Below are positions 11,877 to 24,916 of a DNA stretch of 64,000 bases, in pieces. The DNA is from Entonaema liquescens (lineage: Eukaryota; Ascomycota; Sordariomycetes; Xylariales; Xylariaceae). The stretch lies in the NCBI GenBank assembly GCA_902805475.1, contig CADCSX010000005.1, forward strand, positions 1,623,501 to 1,687,500, read 5' to 3'. A program made the position numbers and the translations under genes. Numbering within the stretch: the first letter of the stretch is position 1; each line of letters begins with the position of its first letter. The notes under the pieces were generated by a model. It ran no database searches and had not been told where the DNA came from. It worked only from the letters and a program-made list of their open reading frames with translations.

Positions 11877-14373
11877 TGTGGGCGAGTAGGAACCCTTGGA
11901 TAGCCAGGGGATGGGAGTGGGAATGGAAACGGGGCTGGAAACAGGAATGGATGCGATGGAAGAAACGAGGAGAGAAACGAGAGAACAGATGGAGAAATGA
12001 AAAGAAAAACTAGAGAAAGGAAATGGAATGATACTGCTGATGATCGATGAAGTATTCGTGAAAGCCTTGATGATTGAATGTGCTTACTGCTGGTATTGGT
12101 AGTGGGTGTCACGATGTGTAAAGTGTGGAGTTTCGAGAGAAAAGGTGGTGGAAGATGGGATGTGGAGGAAAGGTAAGGGCAAGGGCAAGTGAATTAGAAA
12201 TTTTAGGTTACAAAAAGATATGGCAACGCTGGGTAAACGCAACGCTTATTAAAGGCAACGATGCATAGACGCATCGCAATTATCAGGCGTGCATTGAATA
12301 TGCGTAACTCAGGGGCGTCCACCGGCGGCATCATGTATAGAGGTATGCTACGACAGGGGACTTCGTCTAGGGATGACGACTATACGCCGACCAACGTATA
12401 GAGAGATCAGTATACTCATATAATCATCGGCTGTCCTCGGCGTGAGTGACAGTCGAAGGTCCCCCCTTTTAGGGAGGCTGGCTTATAGTCCCGAGTATAC
12501 CAACGGCGTCATGCCCACTAGGAATGCTGACCTACTACTATCCTAGTACTATATACATGAGCAGCTAAAGACAGACGTCTGGATTGTGTTCCTGACACGT
12601 AACTTTCACATAGTCTTAGGCCATGGTTATTCGTATATGTATTTGGCGAGAGCCCTATTGTGCTATACGCAGCAGATATCTATAAAGACGGCATTGAACA
12701 AGAGTCACGACGGCGTATAACAACCTGGCGCAACTCTCAGACGTCCTTGGGCTGGTGGCAGAGTCTACAATCACAAGCAGAGCCCCTATTTCCCCATGTC
12801 AATAATATGACATTGCTTTATACTTTATATCGTGTAGAAGATCACCATAAAACGGGCACTTGGTTGTGTCCTATAAGTATACAGGCACTCAACTATTCTA
12901 TAATTAAGCCTCGAATCTGCTAAGTTTGCCTGTACATCAAGAAAGTGTCTTTGCTCGGAGTTCACAAAGTGTTCATTGGTGTGTAGGAGTGACATAAGGA
13001 GATCATCTTGTGGGATGGCTGTATAAAGAAATATTGGCATGGCTTACGGGATGTGCCTTGAAAGAATTCTGATATCACATCTAACTTTTCACAGTCGAAC
13101 AGGTCACCATGGCTGTCTTAGGAATGTCAACTATGGAACCTCAGGACGAGGAACATTTAAAACCTTAACGCTTGTCGAACTTTCGAAAATGAAGATAGAC
13201 GCATTACCTAACGCTGTCTATACAAGTTCAACGAAGCACCACTTAGGGGTGCGGTTGTCAACTTTGCGGAGACAAAACTAATAAGGATAAAAATAGGCGA
13301 GGACATAGTTCTATTGGAGTATGAAAGACTAGTTACAGATTTAGTCCTTTGGCTTAGATGTTGATGATCTAGGCATCTAGGTAATGAAAGCCTTAAAGGA
13401 CTCATTGATACTTGGCTTTTGATTGGGTTTTGTCGATAAATATATAAGTGTTAGGAATAGTATCAATTTCACTGAAACATGTTGTGCTACTCTTTAATAA
13501 TCCATGCCCTCTTATTCAGCTGGTTTGCCGATGTTCAGCTGCATAATGAAGTTTCTGGCTTATTAGTTGCTTATAATCTATAGCGCTTGCTTGCAAGGCG
13601 TCACAATAGGCAGGGTAGTTAACAAGACGAGCCTATTGGCGTATACCCTAGTCTTAGTTCACTATACCTTCAGGAAAAGGCTGAACAATTCAATCACTCT
13701 GAATTATAGTCGCCCCTATCCTTAGGTAATGAACTAGGTAATAAGTGTAGTTAAAATGTTTTCCTAAATGAAGCACCCAGAATATATAAAATAGATACTA
13801 TTTTCAACCTTCGTCTAAGCGGTATATAGCATGATTGGGTAAGGATATTAATAGTTCTTGCCCTGGAATCATTGGTTGATATGGTCTAACAGTCTGACAC
13901 TATGGAGCTACTTTCTCCTTTATGGAGTAATTTATAACCCGACATGGATCGGGTTAAGACGATGGACCCAAAAAACCTCGGCCGGGATAAGCCGGGATAA
14001 TATTTATTTTCTATCCATGCGTAAATCCTGCGTAATGTTAGATTATGCTAACCCGAAATATTTTCGCTAAGCCACTTCCTATCACGAAGGCACGGAATAG
14101 AGTACTCAAGGTGCACAACTTCAAGTAGTCGACCATTTTATCTCATTTATTTACTACTATTTTCCCTGAGCGTCCTAAAAACTGACAAGCGCCGGACTAA
14201 GTGCCCGGGTTTATCATACTACTTTCAGCACTACCAATAGTGCGTAGAACTTCCAGCAGCGAGCTTCAAGGACTCCGGGTTAGTGTCTACTGGATAGAGA
14301 GTAACACGGCGTTTATCTTCATTGCTTGAATTCCGGTACCCGGGGCTGCTTCGGGACCAATTAAGACACGAAG
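11877..14373. other. Intergenic, 2.5 kb, with a degraded MITE
   Basis: Pyrimidine-rich (on the minus strand) leader of the zinc-finger orphan up to about 12120, then AT-rich DNA. The only identifiable element is the decayed inverted repeat at 13202-13287. A short AGCCGGGATA duplication lies at about 13980-14000. Confidence 0.5.
13202..13287. mobile_element. Degraded MITE copy, related to the 63.3-kb palindrome
   Basis: The left half reads GCTGTCTATACAAGTTCAAC from 13213, then GAAGCACCACTTAGGGG. The right half, reverse-complemented, reads ATTAGTTTTGTCTCCGCAAA and so on to CACCCCTAAG. Both halves align to the arms of the intact palindrome at 63286-63361 with scattered substitutions. It is therefore an older copy of the same inverted-repeat family. 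Confidence 0.6.
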
Positions 14374-16825
14374 ATGGCAGACAGATCTAGTCGCCAACAT
14401 AATATCGATCGCTCTACGAGCCCACTAAGGCGTCCGCGTGCATGTGCGCCTTGCACAAAGGCAAAGGCTCGCTGCCACTTTGAAGGAAATAAAGTTGAGG
14501 ATGGTTGTGATAGGTTACACGAATCTCCCTCATCGACGTAGAATCTTGGACCTAACAACTTGCTGAATTAGATGCCGGCGAATGAAAATTGTCTGTGCTC
14601 CCCAGACTTCGAAGAGCTTGAGGAGACCTCGCCAAATTAAGCCTTCCAAGTACGTTCCCTGCTGTAATAGAACCTATCCCGAGTCTATATTCAACCTGAG
14701 TATTTGGGTACTAGTAGATATACGTTGTCTGTGAATATCCACTAAAGTAGCATTGTGATAGTACTGAGCCTGCAGATCCTAGCAATGATGGTTATGCTTT
14801 TATGCGGCCTCCTAACTACGGGCATGTTCTGCTCAAAGCTGGCCCGTTCACAATGTCAAATGGCGACGCGGCTGTTCAGAATACAACATCTCCGCCTGCT
14901 CCCCCAGTAGTGGAAAGCCCTCCATACAATGGGACGGCAACGCAGAGCATGGAAAACCCCTGCCTTCCCCCTAGACCACCACAACCGCTCACAATCTTAC
15001 CAGCTAAGAAGCAGCCGGGATTTGGGCTGACTTGGGACCAAGCTGAGCAAGCAGTATCTGACTTTAAAATCAAGTTTACCCCTTTCTTCCCCTTCGTCGT
15101 TCTCGATCCAGATGTCACCGCACGGGATATTCTGGCTAAGAAGCCCCTCTTATTCAGATCCATCATGCTGGTAGCGTGTCAACTTACGCTTGCTAAGCAA
15201 GGTGAGATCAGGAAAAGCATACTTGCTTACGTAGGGCAGCATGTGCTGGTGATGGAAGAGCGAGATCTAGGCATTCTCCAGGGCTTATTGGTGTTCATAG
15301 CCTGGTACGTGAGGTATTCGTATATCTCAGCGACGTGCTCGCTAACCTGCGGCCTAGGTGTGAACATGATTTTTACTTTGACCAGAAAATAACGTACTTG
15401 ACTCACCTTGCGATGGGATACGCCCACAATCTTGCTATCACGCGACCCCCTCCTACGATGCAGCAAAAGATGACAGTGGCAGTTAATCCGGGTATGTATT
15501 TTTAAGAATATTTCTCGTTACTATCTTAAAATCTCTCTTTCCTAATAAGTTTCCCTCGTTTATAGTTGCTAACCTGTAGCAGTAAGCAAGACGACCCTAT
15601 TGTTGAGGTTTCCCTAAAGGAATGATAGAAAGTCTTGAAATGATAGGATCGCAAAGCTAACAAAAGATGTCTCGAAATGCTAGAAAGATATAAAAGAAGC
15701 ATTGATGGGTTATAGCATAACTACAGTTCTCGAAGAGTCGCATACCCCTGAGGAGCAACGAGCCTTTTTGGGTTGCAAATACCTTCTTTCGGTGTAAGTA
15801 TATAGCAACGCGACTTAGATCCTCTATTTTATTCGATGCATGGGTTGACAGGACTAGGAATGCGTCGCAGTTTGGGCGAGAGGGCGTGCTGAAAGGCGAC
15901 TATGTGGCTCGCTGTCTCAACTCGTTAGGACACCCCACAGACTTTGGCTCAGACTTCATCCTCGATAAGATCGTCAGATTCCAACAGATCGTGGAGCAGA
16001 TATCGGAGAGGTTACCTATGCCTTCCGAGGGGGAACGCTCGAAAGTGTTCACCGTATCCATGAACGAAGCCATGCAGTCAATTCGCAATCAACTTGACCA
16101 GCTCTTTGCGAATATGGCTCGAGAGCATCGACAGTTTGGTAGGTACTCTTGTGATTTGGTGTCTTTTACTAGGGATTGACGATTACTTAGTATTATTCTG
16201 GGCGATGCACAATTACGTGCTGGTCCGGTTATATCTGCCAGCATCAAGTCTATCTCCACCACAAGACCAAGTAGCAGCACAACTCCAACGGCAGTGCATG
16301 CTCTACTGTCTACAAGCAGCTCGATCATTCTTCGCGACCGTAGTCTCAATAGGAACGGAGGGATTTATGTTCCGGTCCTTTACCTCATTTTCCGAGATTC
16401 TCTTCGTCCTCGTCGCAGCCTCGCGACTTTTATTAGTAGAGATTGATGGCTGGGACCTTGCGGAAGCACGCAAAATACTCGATTTCCCGAAAACGATGGA
16501 GAGCGTCATATCGACGTTTAGGAACATCATTAAGCTCGAGGGACAGAGGGCCGCAGAGGCTGCGGCAACCTTTGGAGTGAGTTTCACTCCGGACACGACC
16601 GACGATTTAAAAACAGATCGCTTCTACAAGTATGCGACGAAGCTCGAATGGATCAAAAACTGGTTCTCGATGCAGCTGACGTTAGTACCCGGGACTGGAC
16701 ACCCGGGTGAACCGCAAATCGACAGTGGTTCTAGCCATTGGGCACCCTGGGCTCCTCATAATCAAACGTGGAGTCCGTTCATGTTTGGATTTCTCGGAGA
16801 CGACAATTGGAATATAGATTTCTAG
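14374..16825 (+). CDS. Zn2Cys6 fungal transcription factor
   Basis: Exons 14374-14513, 14572-14649, 14762-15304, 15358-15491, 15727-15793, 15852-16138 and 16191-16825 sum to 628 codons (627 residues). The zinc cluster is split by the first intron: CAPCTKAKARC before it and CDRCRRMKIVC after it, giving C-x2-C-x6-C ... C-x2-C-x6-C. The middle (FPFVVLDPDVTARDILAKKP, HDFYFDQKITYLTHLAMGYA, TPEEQRAFLGCKYLLSV) matches the fungal-specific regulatory domain of this class. It should bind DNA in the nucleus; its target genes are unknown. The MFS transporter 0.8 kb downstream on the same strand is a possible target, by inference only. Intron 4 is 235 nt against about 50-110 for the others, and the exon-3 acceptor could be 14761 or 14782. 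Confidence 0.8.
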
Positions 16826-17642
16826 AACTCTGTATAAATTCTATGGCTGGGGTATTGTTATCAAGGTTAGAGATTTATGAATTGGAGAATGGGACTCTTG
16901 GGAGACTGTTTTATTTACAACATCACACTTACACGGGTCACATTAACGGGGATAAAATGTTCATTCGGGAAACATCAGATAGGTAGCCAGCATCTATTTT
17001 ATGATATGATATATATTCTGTCAGTTCCATCGAACATGTATGAGGTATGCGAATAGCGTCCATGGAATTGGGTGTAATTCATGGTTTACCCCAGCCCGTC
17101 AACGTCTTTTAAGCGTTGAACCAAGCCAAGTTCAGCTGTCTTTTACAAGGATCGATAAATCAATGATATGATTGGTTTAGATAGTTACAGAACCCACTCC
17201 ATTGGATTCCAAGGCCGACAAACCAGCGAATCATCTCTCGACTTCGTAAGCAGTCAATGGCATCAACGAACCGTTGATTGTCTCATCGGCGTGCCGGTGC
17301 CGGCCTCTAATTGGGTCCATGTAGACCTTGTATTCCTCTGCACCTAAACGCTGTCGGGACTTTATCGCCTCCTCCCACCACTCAACGTTGGGCGGCGATA
17401 CAGGCTTCGGCTAGGTCGGTCCTAGAAGATCGGCCTACCCGGCCTGCACCACCTGACAGCGATATTTTTTTCTTCTGTCTTTGTTGGTGACACCGTAGAT
17501 ACATTCTGTATCTGAATCACTTCCTAAGCATCATATCATTTTCCTTGGTCTTACTTAGACTTGAATTCCGAAGCCGGATCTCCGTAAACGGTGAATACTT
17601 GATAGAACTCTCTTTGCGTGAGCGTAACTATAACTCCAGATC
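16826..17642. other. Intergenic between regulator and transporter
   Basis: AT-rich 3' flank of the Zn2Cys6 gene and a more GC-rich, presumably promoter-containing, 5' flank of the MFS gene from about 17200. No further gene seen. Confidence 0.5.
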
Positions 17643-19852
17643 TTGGGCCAGATATCTCTGTTCGCTAAGCCGGGGAGACGGTCAATGAGCGGTCGCAATT
17701 ACGATGACGTCGAAGAGGAAGACCGGGGTCCTTTGAGCGACTTTGACTTTGATTCCGAGGAGGAGTCTGCTGTGAGTGATCCCGGGCTCGGCATCCGGGA
17801 TGAGAACGGTCAGGATGGAACTCGGCTGGTGGCGTCCCGTGGCGGCACCTTAACTATTGACACCAACGCGGCGGTTGCCGACTACCAGGAGCGTAGTCGG
17901 AGGCCGAGCGACTCCAAGAAAGTGGTGGCATGGGGGATTTACCCAAGAAGAAGCAGTTGGTGGTTATCACGCTAGCCCGGCTCAGCGAGCCATTGGTCCA
18001 GACGTCTCTGCAGGTATGGTGTCAATCCCCTTGGATCTACCATCATATCTCCAGCTGGGGTATATCGCATGGTGGTCTATAGTTGCTGACATAAAACAGT
18101 CGTATATGTTCTACCAACTACGATGGTTCGACCAAGCTTGCCGGACTCCACCATCTCGAGCCAAGCCGGTATTCTACACGCGAGCTTTACTGCGGCGCAG
18201 TTCTTCACTGCGATGATGTGGGGCCGGGTTGCTGATTCTACCTGGGCTGGCCGGAAGACCGTTATTATGATAGGCCTGTTTGGAACTCGTATGTTCCCCT
18301 TTATATAAAAACTAGACGAGGGACTTGCTAACGCGAGAGAAAGTCATCTCGTGTCTTGGATACGGTTTCTCAACATCCTTCGCTCAAGCTCTGTTCTTTC
18401 GAGCTCTAGGTGGTGCTACTAACGGTAATGTTGGAGTTATGAGGACTATGTGGGTTCTAATATCTGAATTATGATGGCTACCAATGGTACTAACACTGGT
18501 TATTGTAGGATTAGCGAGATTGTTCGTGAAAAGAAGTACGTTCCATAGTTCACATTCATACCCGGTAATAGGCCAACACTAACAACTCCATAGATACCAG
18601 TCCCGAGCATTTCTAATCTTGCCCATGACTTTCAATATTGGTGTCATCATCGGACCTGTCCTCGGTGGCGTCCTATCCGACCCGGCAGGTTCATATCCTG
18701 ATACCTTTGGCAATATAGATTTCCTTCGGAAATTCCCTTACGCTATGCCAAATCTTGTCAGCACAGCATTTCTATGTATTGCTTTGATGATGTGCTGGAT
18801 GTTCCTGGAAGAGGTAATTTATATCCCCTAGGCTTCGCATGCCGTGTTAACTGCCATCTCACATATCATAGACGCATGATGCTCTGCAAGAAAGACGAGA
18901 TTTCGGAATTATCACAGGTCAAAAGTTGACATCACTGTTTACATCACTCTTCAAGAGACACGACACGACCATAGCATATACGCGCCTACATTCGCGAGAT
19001 TCTAGCATAAGCACGGATATGGAGTTGTCGCCGGTCACGCCAAGAGAATCAATTGAAGATGCGCCGACGACTTCGAAGAGACCTTCCAGGCGCAGGTATA
19101 CGACTAGGCTTCCCTTCCGCCGTATATTTACCTCTAACGTAACGTTCACATTCGTTGCTCACTTCTTCCTTGCTTTCCATATTGGCACCTTCAATTCGCT
19201 CTGGTTCATCTTCCTCTCGACGCCCGTGTACAACCCATCAGATCCAAACCCACCGGATTTCAAACCGCAATTACCTTTTAGGTTCACTGGCGGGCTCGGA
19301 TTACCCCCTCGTTCTGTCGGTATGGCGATGGCAATCCTGGGCGTAATTGGCATAACCATGCAGCTATTTCTATATCCTCGTCTGTCATCGCGGCTTGGCA
19401 CCGTCCGTTCGTGGCGCATGTGTCTATTTCTTTTCCCCATCGCATATGCTCTGATCCCCTTTTTATCGGTCGTCCCGTCAAGTACGCCGCCCCCGAGCCA
19501 GAAAACTGGTGCTTGGATATGGGCTGCCATCGCCGGCGTATTGTTCATTCAGGTCACGGGGCGCACGTTCGCACTACCCGCGCAGACGATTCTCGTCAAT
19601 AACTGTACGCCTCACCCCAGCGTGTTGGGTACCGTCCATGGGCTTGGGCAGAGCGTTAGCAGCTTTGCCCGAACAGTTGGCCCGGTACTGTGCGGGTGGC
19701 TCTACGGTCTTGGATTGAGTCACGGAGTGGTCGGTGGGGTATTTTGGGGCCTCGCTGGCGTAGCCCTGTGCGGGTTAGTCGCTAGTTTCTGGGTTAGAGA
19801 AGGAAACGGACACGAAATATGGTTAGAAGGAGATGACGAGGAAGAAGAATGA
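17643..19852 (+). CDS. MFS transporter, zinc-induced-facilitator-like (YCR023C type)
   Basis: Exons 17643-18013, 18100-18288, 18344-18449, 18509-18535, 18594-18813 and 18872-19852. The protein has an acidic N-terminus, then LARLSEPLVQTSLQSYMFYQ (TM1), AGILHASFTAAQFFTAMMWGRVADSTWAGRK (MFS signature loop G-R-V-A-D-x3-G-R-K), RALGGATNGNVGVMRTM, GPVLGGVLSDP, a central cytoplasmic loop and a C-terminal six-helix half ending in an acidic tail. Proton-driven export or vacuolar transport is usual for the family; the substrate is unknown. Two single-base losses break the frame: in G5 at 17932-17936 (VVAW/GDLPKKK) and in CC at 18132-18133 (WFD/PSLPDS). Adding both gives exactly 632 codons, so the gene is probably intact. 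A later in-frame ATG at 17685 is an alternative start. Confidence 0.85.
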
Positions 19853-20457
19853 GCGTAGAATAGCTCCCGTTGCTTATGGGTATGTAAGTATTAAAAATTA
19901 GAGCGCTTAGGAGTATTACCGGGTATGATACATGACAGACTCTTATAGACGGGTTGGGTTGGCTTAGAGTAGAGTGGGACACTACAATGTATATACCTAC
20001 ATGTATGCGTACACTACGGCTCCAACGAGTAGAATAAAAGGAAATATATCATTCATTCTCTGTAACTAATTCCACTAAGCAAGGTATTGTAGTGGCTGTA
20101 ATTGGGGCGCAAACGATTATAATAACATTGGGATGATAAGTCTCTATTAACCTTCTAAACGAGTGACATATTGTTTCATATAACCAAATCCATTGAAATT
20201 GGCCCTTCATTTATAGCCATAAAGGAAAGAAATAACCACTAAGTAAACTTGGACACGATGATACACGAATATCTTCCACACAGACTCCCATATCGATCAT
20301 ATCGATCATATCGATCATATCGATCATACGATCATAGGCGGAAGTTGAGTTTCTGCTACCAAGCGATAGGTGATGGGCCTCCCTATACGGTACGTAGTCT
20401 GATTAGCCGTTAGGTAGATTAAATCATTCTTGTTTTGATATACTTACGCATACGGTC
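19853..20457. other. Intergenic with a short tandem repeat
   Basis: Convergent 3' flanks of the MFS gene and the secreted Cys-rich gene, AT-rich. Contains the TATCGATCA repeat listed separately. Confidence 0.5.
20290..20335. repeat. 9-bp tandem repeat (TATCGATCA)
   Basis: Four consecutive copies of TATCGATCA followed by a partial copy, 120 bases beyond the stop of the secreted Cys-rich gene. Each unit contains ATCGAT, which is self-complementary. Confidence 0.85.
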
Positions 20458-20784
20458 TTAGGTAATGCGGATCTGGTAGTATGGCCCTGGGCCTCCCGTG
20501 TTGACACAAGATTCATCCGCAGCGACGTTGTATGTATCACCAGATGAGCAGGATCCATCAGGGCATCGATGGACCTGGCATGCTTGATGGTTCGCTTTTG
20601 TGCTGTGGCACTTCACATAGCCTCCATCGTTTGGGAAGACGTTGCTGTTGGCGCAGTCGAAGTCGGTACCGCCGCTGGAGCTCTGTGTACAATGGTCGTC
20701 GTAGTAGAGTTGACACCAACTTGCTTGGGTTACAGGGAGCAAGGCGGCAGCCATTAGAGTGCTGATCAGGCCGAATGACTTCAT
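20458..20784 (-). CDS. Small secreted cysteine-rich protein (effector-like)
   Basis: 108 residues with a classical signal peptide (about residues 1-21, cleavage after VTQA). The mature chain of about 87 residues carries eight cysteines at 24, 32, 44, 59, 69, 74, 79 and 93, enough for four disulfides, and is rich in Ser, Gly and Asp. I recognise no named family. Such proteins act outside the cell as effectors, surface proteins or antimicrobial factors, but nothing here decides between these. Intronless; ATG 20784 is the only sensible start because it opens the signal peptide. A TATA-like element lies about 110 bases upstream. Confidence 0.75.
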   Translation of the reverse strand: MKSFGLISTLMAAALLPVTQASWCQLYYDDHCTQSSSGGTDFDCANSNVFPNDGGYVKCHSTKANHQACQVHRCPDGSCSSGDTYNVAADESCVNTGGPGPYYQIRIT

Positions 20785-20890
20785 GCTGAGATGAGGAGGA
20801 GTTCAATATAGTTTAATCAGGGCTGAAGATTTGTGAGATTTGTGAGGTTTGCGAGCTTATGTCGAAGAGACGATAGAGGGTCTTGACAAG

Positions 20891-20900
20891 GTATTTATGC
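20891..20900 (-). promoter_or_regulatory. Candidate TATA box of the secreted Cys-rich gene
   Basis: The minus strand reads GCATAAATAC about 107-116 bases upstream of the ATG at 20784. Suggestive position and sequence only. Confidence 0.35.
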
Positions 20901-23339
20901 TCCTTCGATTTCAAGATAATCTGTACCTAAGTCTCTTGATGATTCTAGGAAATGTTGATCGACCTAGGTATATCGTACAACGGCGTTCATAGGCCAGACT
21001 GATGGATGTGTGGATGGTCTTGTGTACCGCCGGGCATGACGATTTTCGAATCCTTCTGGTGACTATTACCTATCGTATTACATACGAGAGTTGTACAAGG
21101 CAAAAAAGCCTCGTCCTTAGCACTATAACACGCGTCATCATGACCAGGAGAATGTGTAGTATATACTGTCTTGAGTTCATTTTTGTATATTCATAACGTT
21201 TCGGCAGAGTTTCGTTCCACAAGAAGTCGTAGTTTCACATGAAGGATTTGGCGACATGAACTGAGCCGTAACGCCGCGCATCTTCGTATCACAAGGTCTG
21301 CAGCGTCAATCAGGATAAAGCCCTCACCTTGATTTATATATATATAGCATGAACTTGTGAGAAAGGCAAGGAACATCACTGGCGGCAAGCGGAGTGGCTC
21401 CGGGTCAATATGCCAAGAAGATAAGCAGGATGATCGTACTCTTAAAACCCAGAAGCGAGAGGCAACGCTGGCGAAACAAAAAGCAAATGCTATCGTAGCT
21501 GAATATTAAAAGGATCTTAGCGAAAGGAATCAAAAAGCCTCTGACGTTGACGCTCTACCGATCGTAGCAGCCCATGCTACCCACCACAGGCCGTCTTAGG
21601 GTCTCAGCTAATGTCATCAGGACGGAAGACCAGTTCTAAGGGGTTGAATAGGCAGATATGCAATGCTTACCACGTAATCTGTTACTCTTCATAATCAAAC
21701 TGAAAGGGTGAGGTGTCTCAGACCCACAGCTGGTCTTCAATCTCCCCTAGCTTAGAGATTCGTATGAGCCCGTAAATAAACCTATGTTATACGACTGATG
21801 TTGTAGAAATCATACTATATTTACCCCCTTTTGACTATACCTGTTTGCATTGGTCTGGATATATGTTAGATCCATAATTTCTCCTGTATCCAATTATATA
21901 CAAAATTTCTCATTGGCACGGCCTTTTGGCCCCCTACCATCTGAAGCACGCCCCTTAATGTTTATCAGACAATTACTCATCAGTATGATTTCTAGCATCG
22001 TCGCATCGACGAGGCAAGATCAATATTGACGGCGTGTCTATGCAGCCAGTCCGCGGGTCATCGCACTGCTGGTTTAACTTCGAGGGGCCTATCGCTCGGC
22101 AGCCACATGTAAATGCCGGAATCGTGTATTCGCACATCTAACTCTATCTTTGATTTTATCCTTATTTAACTTATGATAATTCTTGAGATGCTAGATGGGA
22201 ATGTTGCAAATCACAATAGTTTTATAGACTGACTGATGTTTGGCACGTTTTTGTCTTGCCCGGTTGCCTCCCATAGCTCTTGTCCCAGTTACAATGCATT
22301 ATAGGCTACGCAAAATACCGTGATGATCAGGTGAGGTGTCATAGCCTCCAATTGAAGGCCGCGTGGCGAGATGTTGGATAATGCGTGTCGTTGCTAGAAG
22401 AGAACTGAGCATTGTTAAGATATTGGACGAAAGAAAGAAGAACACCACAACTGGAGATTCTCTTAAAGGGCAATATAAAGAACATTCAAATACCGAGGGA
22501 TAAAGACGGAGCTTTGTAATATTACCTAGTAATCAATGATATTCATACGCTCGACCCCTTTTAAATACTTTACCCCTTTATGCAGTGGTGTAGGACGCAC
22601 AACCTACTTCTTGCGCTTTTTTCTTTTACGGGTGCAACTATACTTGTGGTCTGCACCTTCATGCCGGAGTGCGTTTTGCAATACTTTACGATCGCAAATA
22701 TATGAGTTGACACGGCATTGTATGAATTCCGTGTACTAGAAACCATAGAGTTCTTAGAGATCGTAAGAGGATTATACTATCTCCACGAGTTATGCCTCAA
22801 TTCGCTTCATTAAATACCTGGGTACCCCTTTTATCGTTCTTGGTAAATCATGATACCAGAACCGTAGTAACCCATACCATTATTTAATATACTAAAAATA
22901 TCAACGACTCTATCGGAATCTTATTCTAGACCCACGTGTGTGTTTATCTATTGGGTTATATTTGGGGCGAGTTATTTAATCAGCCGACTTGGGTAACCGC
23001 TGTGGCCTTTATTTAGTCTCGTCATTGAACCTCTATACATATTAGAATTTTATGGGTTAGGCAAGATTTACCCCTAATAACGTAAAAGGCTTTCTCGTGG
23101 GCCGAATAGGTGCTCATATGATGATAGCAGAACTGCAACTGTAGTATCACTTTGCTCTCGTTTTGGCATGCCGATAAATAGGTAGTGAGATTTCGTATGA
23201 CCCGTCATATGTAAAACAATAGACACATAAGAATGGAATCTCTTAATCCATTGATTTAAGACTAGGTAAGCTACTCTTTTCTCAGATCGTTTATCCTTTC
23301 GACCTCCATATGGCAGCAATCAAAATGGACGTGATCCTA
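20901..23339. other. Intergenic, 2.4 kb
   Basis: AT-rich, with many stops in every frame. No gene, RNA or transposon fragment that I can identify. Confidence 0.5.
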
Positions 23340-24916
23340 TTAAGCCGTCGCCGTGACCGGCATACTTCCATCAGCTCCGTACCATCCTCCCTGCTTTGAA
23401 CAGGATGTCTTGCTTGTCTTATTCGTAGACGTCTTGTATTTGGTTTTTCTACGAGATTAGTTAGCTACGTTACAACAACTGGTGTTCGAGGAATCAGCCA
23501 ATGTAGGAGAGAAAAGTGCGTACCCGACCCAAACAGTTGCTTCAACATGCGTAGTAGTATAGTCCACATCGGTTTGCGTGACAGTCGCGAAAGGCCGCGT
23601 GATAGTTACGGTGCGCGGGGGCCTGGAGTCATCACACTTTGTTGTTGGGGCGGGGGTTCTATAACACCGTTAGCAGTCACTTTAAACCAAAACCATACTT
23701 ATGCAAGAGTGTAGGTAGGTCTTACATAGTAGCGATGATCGTTTGGTAAACTATAAATGACATGTCAGCTTTGCTTGCTTCGTCGAGCTTACTCTTTTGG
23801 ACTTACCATCCTCTGTCGTCGTCGATGCCGGAACTGTGGTAACACTAGTACTCGTGACAGTGTAGGTAGTCTCCGTGACAGTAACAGTAGTAGCAGCTAC
23901 CGAAGCAGCAGCAGAAGCAGCTTCATCTACCTTGCCGGTCTTCGCAGCTGTGTCAGGTACTATGGTTATGCCGACACTCGGGAGACAGGCAAGTCCGATA
24001 CAGATTGTCGGCGCAGGATCAGGTATAGTGAACGATGGAGGTGTCAGATAGTGGCAGTAAGCCGTCTTTGTTATAGTTGTCGTCGAGTAGCTTGTAACTT
24101 TCTTGTCTGTAACAGTGCGAGTAATTAAGTATGTGCTAGTAACTGTCGGTGCTGTTGGCGTAATGGTAACCGTTTGTGTGGTTCCATCGCAAGGTGTCGT
24201 CACTGTTGCAGGTGGTAAGGTCGAAGTCAATGTTTGTTGAATAGTCTTGTATATTGCTGCGGTTTTATTAGGTTCTGCACTTTTATTAACTGAGTAAGAG
24301 CAGCGTACTTGTTGCATCAGGAGTGCTAGTAACACCTACTATCACGGTAGGCGTAGCCTAATTATAATAATATTAGTATTGGTAACGACTGACCTTGGCG
24401 TCTGGTGAGCTATATCCTTACGGTGATAGTAATCACATCGGGGGTGCCAACTGTGAGAGCAATAGTTCTCTGAACGCCGATGGTAGTTCCAGATATAATT
24501 ATCTTGTACAAGCCAGAGGTCATAGCAGAGTATTTTATTTCACTAATGAACAATGAGTGGCATTCTAGTCCCAAGTCAAAATCTGGCTGCTTTTTACCAT
24601 GTAGAAGTTACCTGCGTCCCTGCGGGTGTTGTACTTATGGCGGAGCAGGGATGTTGGCCATTGCTAGGATCTATAAGAATCGGCTTCACAGACTCTTGGT
24701 CGCATCCTAACTATAGTTAGCTCATATCAAAGTCTTGTATATAAATGTCGTCATACCCTGAAAAATAGTTGTAAATGTGAAGTTATCGTTTGAAGAGGCA
24801 TCGATGTCGTATGAGCCACCGTTCACATAGTCTACACCGTAACTAGCACAATCTGCGAAGGCTCTCGAGGCGAGGATGCCAACAATGAGCCAGAAATTGA
24901 AGATATTAGAAATCAT
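23340..24916 (-). CDS. Secreted Thr-rich (cell-wall-like) protein
   Basis: Seven exons: 24916-24757, 24706-24598, 24542-24422, 24357-24309, 24256-23807, 23658-23524 and 23448-23340. A signal peptide (residues 1-21, ending SRAFA) precedes a globular domain (DCASYGVDYVNGGSYDID, GCDQESVKPILIDPSNGQ, STCEIKYSAMTSGLYKIIIS). Then come Thr/Ser/Val-rich stretches such as TVTVTETTYTVTSTSVTTVP, typical of heavily O-glycosylated wall or adhesin-like proteins. The family is frequent in filamentous ascomycetes and has no firm function that I know. The summed exons are one base short of 378 codons; the missing base fits the C5 run (G5 on +, 23652-23656) at the start of exon 6, where frame changes between AP and PTTKCDDS. 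No GPI signal is obvious at the C-terminus. Confidence 0.7.

Noticed and set aside
15492..15726. Stop-filled stretch suggesting that the Zn2Cys6 gene is a pseudogene
   Set aside because: Treated as one intron, the seven exons sum to exactly 628 codons with conserved sequence on both sides.
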